Part shown: positions 5,297 through 6,162 of the stretch, piece after piece | Position numbering within the stretch: the first letter of the stretch is position 1 | Layout: each line of letters begins with the position of its first letter | DNA from: Candidatus Pelagibacterales bacterium | GTDB lineage: Bacteria; Pseudomonadota; Alphaproteobacteria; Pelagibacterales; AG-422-B15 | Assembly (NCBI GenBank): GCA_016777745.1 | Contig: JADHQX010000085.1 | Span: 1-6,162 of the forward strand | Reading direction: 5' to 3' | Length of the DNA: 6,162 bases | The notes under the pieces: generated by a model | Database searches by the model: none | Told to the model about the DNA's origin: nothing | What the model saw: only the letters and a program-made list of their open reading frames with translations | Position numbers and translations under genes: made by a program

Positions 5297-6162
5297 TTAA
5301 AAAAACCTATTGTTTTTCATAGTTTTTTTAGTATTCATAAGTTCTTCAATTCGAAGTAATTGATTGAATTTTGCCATTCTATCTGATCTTGACAAAGAAC
5401 CAGCTTTTATTTGACCACAATTCAAAGCAACCGATAAGTCAGCAATAAAAGTATTTTCAGTTTCTCCAGAACGATGAGATATAATTGTCTCAAATTTATT
5501 TGCTTTAGCTAGTTCTATGCACTCAATAGTTTCTGTTAGTGTACCGATTTGATTTAACTTAATCAAAATTGAATTAGCGGAATTCTTTTTAATGCCAGTT
5601 TTAAGTCTATCTATGTTAGTCACAAATAAATCATCACCTACAATTTGTACTTTATCACCAATTACAGAAGTCAAATTTGACCATCCCACCCAATCGTCTT
5701 CAGCCATTGGATCTTCAATTGATGCAATTGGATATTTATTACACATTTTTTTTAAAAAAATTGCGAATTCATCTGAAGTAAAGGGATTCTTTTGAGCTAT
5801 TAATTTATAATTATTCTTTTTGTAGAATTCAGTAGAAGCAACATCAAGTGCAAAAACAAAATCATCAACAAGTTTATATCCAGACTTTTTTATCGCTATA
5901 GATATTAGGTCAAGAGCTTCAGTCTCAGAATTTAAGTCAGGGGCAAACCCACCCTCATCACCAACAGAAGTTGAAAAACCTTTATCGTCAATAATTAATC
6001 TTAAATTATGAAAAACTTCAGATGATTTTCTTAAACATTCGGCAAAATTATAATTATTAACAGGAATAATCATAAATTCTTGAAAAGATAGTTTGTTATT
6101 AGCGTGGGCGCCGCCATTTATAACGTTAAACATTGGCGTTGGCATCTTATAGTTTGAAGTGC
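5297..6162 (-). CDS. eno: enolase (N-terminal part beyond the right edge)
   Basis: Enolase interconverts 2-phosphoglycerate and phosphoenolpyruvate in glycolysis and gluconeogenesis. The visible 287 residues are the catalytic barrel; about 140 N-terminal residues are missing. The frame stays open through 6162, with TSNYK before MPTPMFNVINGGAHA, so the ATG at 6143-6145 is an internal methionine and not the start. The active-site motifs are all present in order: QEFMIIP, GDEGGFAPD, the metal-binding Asp in FALDVAS, Glu in SIEDPMAEDDW and Asp in VGDDLFVTN, then the catalytic Lys in ILIKLNQIG, SHRSGETE, and Lys in GQIKAGSLSRSDR. The C-terminus ends with QLLRIEELMNTKK and a short basic tail. It looks fully functional. 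It is upstream of ftsB in the same direction, as in most alphaproteobacteria. Confidence 0.96.
   Translation of the reverse strand, partial: TSNYKMPTPMFNVINGGAHANNKLSFQEFMIIPVNNYNFAECLRKSSEVFHNLRLIIDDKGFSTSVGDEGGFAPDLNSETEALDLISIAIKKSGYKLVDDFVFALDVASTEFYKKNNYKLIAQKNPFTSDEFAIFLKKMCNKYPIASIEDPMAEDDWVGWSNLTSVIGDKVQIVGDDLFVTNIDRLKTGIKKNSANSILIKLNQIGTLTETIECIELAKANKFETIISHRSGETENTFIADLSVALNCGQIKAGSLSRSDRMAKFNQLLRIEELMNTKKTMKNNRFF

Noticed and set aside
5592..5795. Plus-strand open frame of about 67 codons
   Set aside because: It is antisense within eno, over the conserved SIEDP and VGDDLFVTN region.
6143..6145. ATG as a possible start of eno
   Set aside because: The residues after it match the middle of enolase (about position 145 in full-length proteins) and the frame continues open upstream to the window edge, so it is an internal methionine.

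Overview
The window is a dense, very AT-rich stretch of bacterial chromosome. It is compact, with genes overlapping or separated by a few bases, and proteins rich in Lys, Asn and Ile. Gene content and order point to an alphaproteobacterium with a streamlined genome. A free-living marine lineage of the Pelagibacterales (SAR11) or HIMB59-like type would fit, but that placement is inference; no rRNA or other decisive marker is present.

Layout from left to right. A minus-strand NtrY sensor kinase gene runs off the left edge (1-1256). A 95-base intergenic region (1257-1351) separates it from a divergent plus-strand cluster: ispDF (fused MEP-pathway enzyme), pgpA (phosphatidylglycerophosphatase A) and pncC/cinA (nicotinamide-nucleotide amidase). 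These three are 4 bases apart or overlapping, so they are probably one operon. pncC collides tail to tail, with a 23-base overlap, with a minus-strand cluster that reads from the right: eno (enolase, cut by the right edge), ftsB-like (septum formation initiator), lipA (lipoyl synthase) and coq10/ratA (START-domain protein).

Read in the reverse orientation, the order eno-ftsB-lipA-coq10, then inverted pncC-pgpA-ispDF, then ntrY, is collinear with the classic alphaproteobacterial neighbourhood, in which pdhA-pdhB-pdhC-lpd usually lies between ftsB and lipA and dusB-ntrB-ntrC usually precedes ntrY. Both blocks are absent here and the flanks sit close together, which looks like reductive loss or relocation.

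The genes are housekeeping: isoprenoid precursors, phosphatidylglycerol synthesis, NAD-cycle repair, lipoate cofactor and quinone function, division and glycolysis. I found no mobile element, CRISPR array, RNA gene or unknown multi-gene system. The points worth a second look are an NtrY with no room for the usual PAS domain, the two missing gene blocks, a LipA with no ATG start, unusual residues near the IspF C-terminus, the overlapping convergent gene ends, and the absence of Shine-Dalgarno sequences at all seven visible starts.
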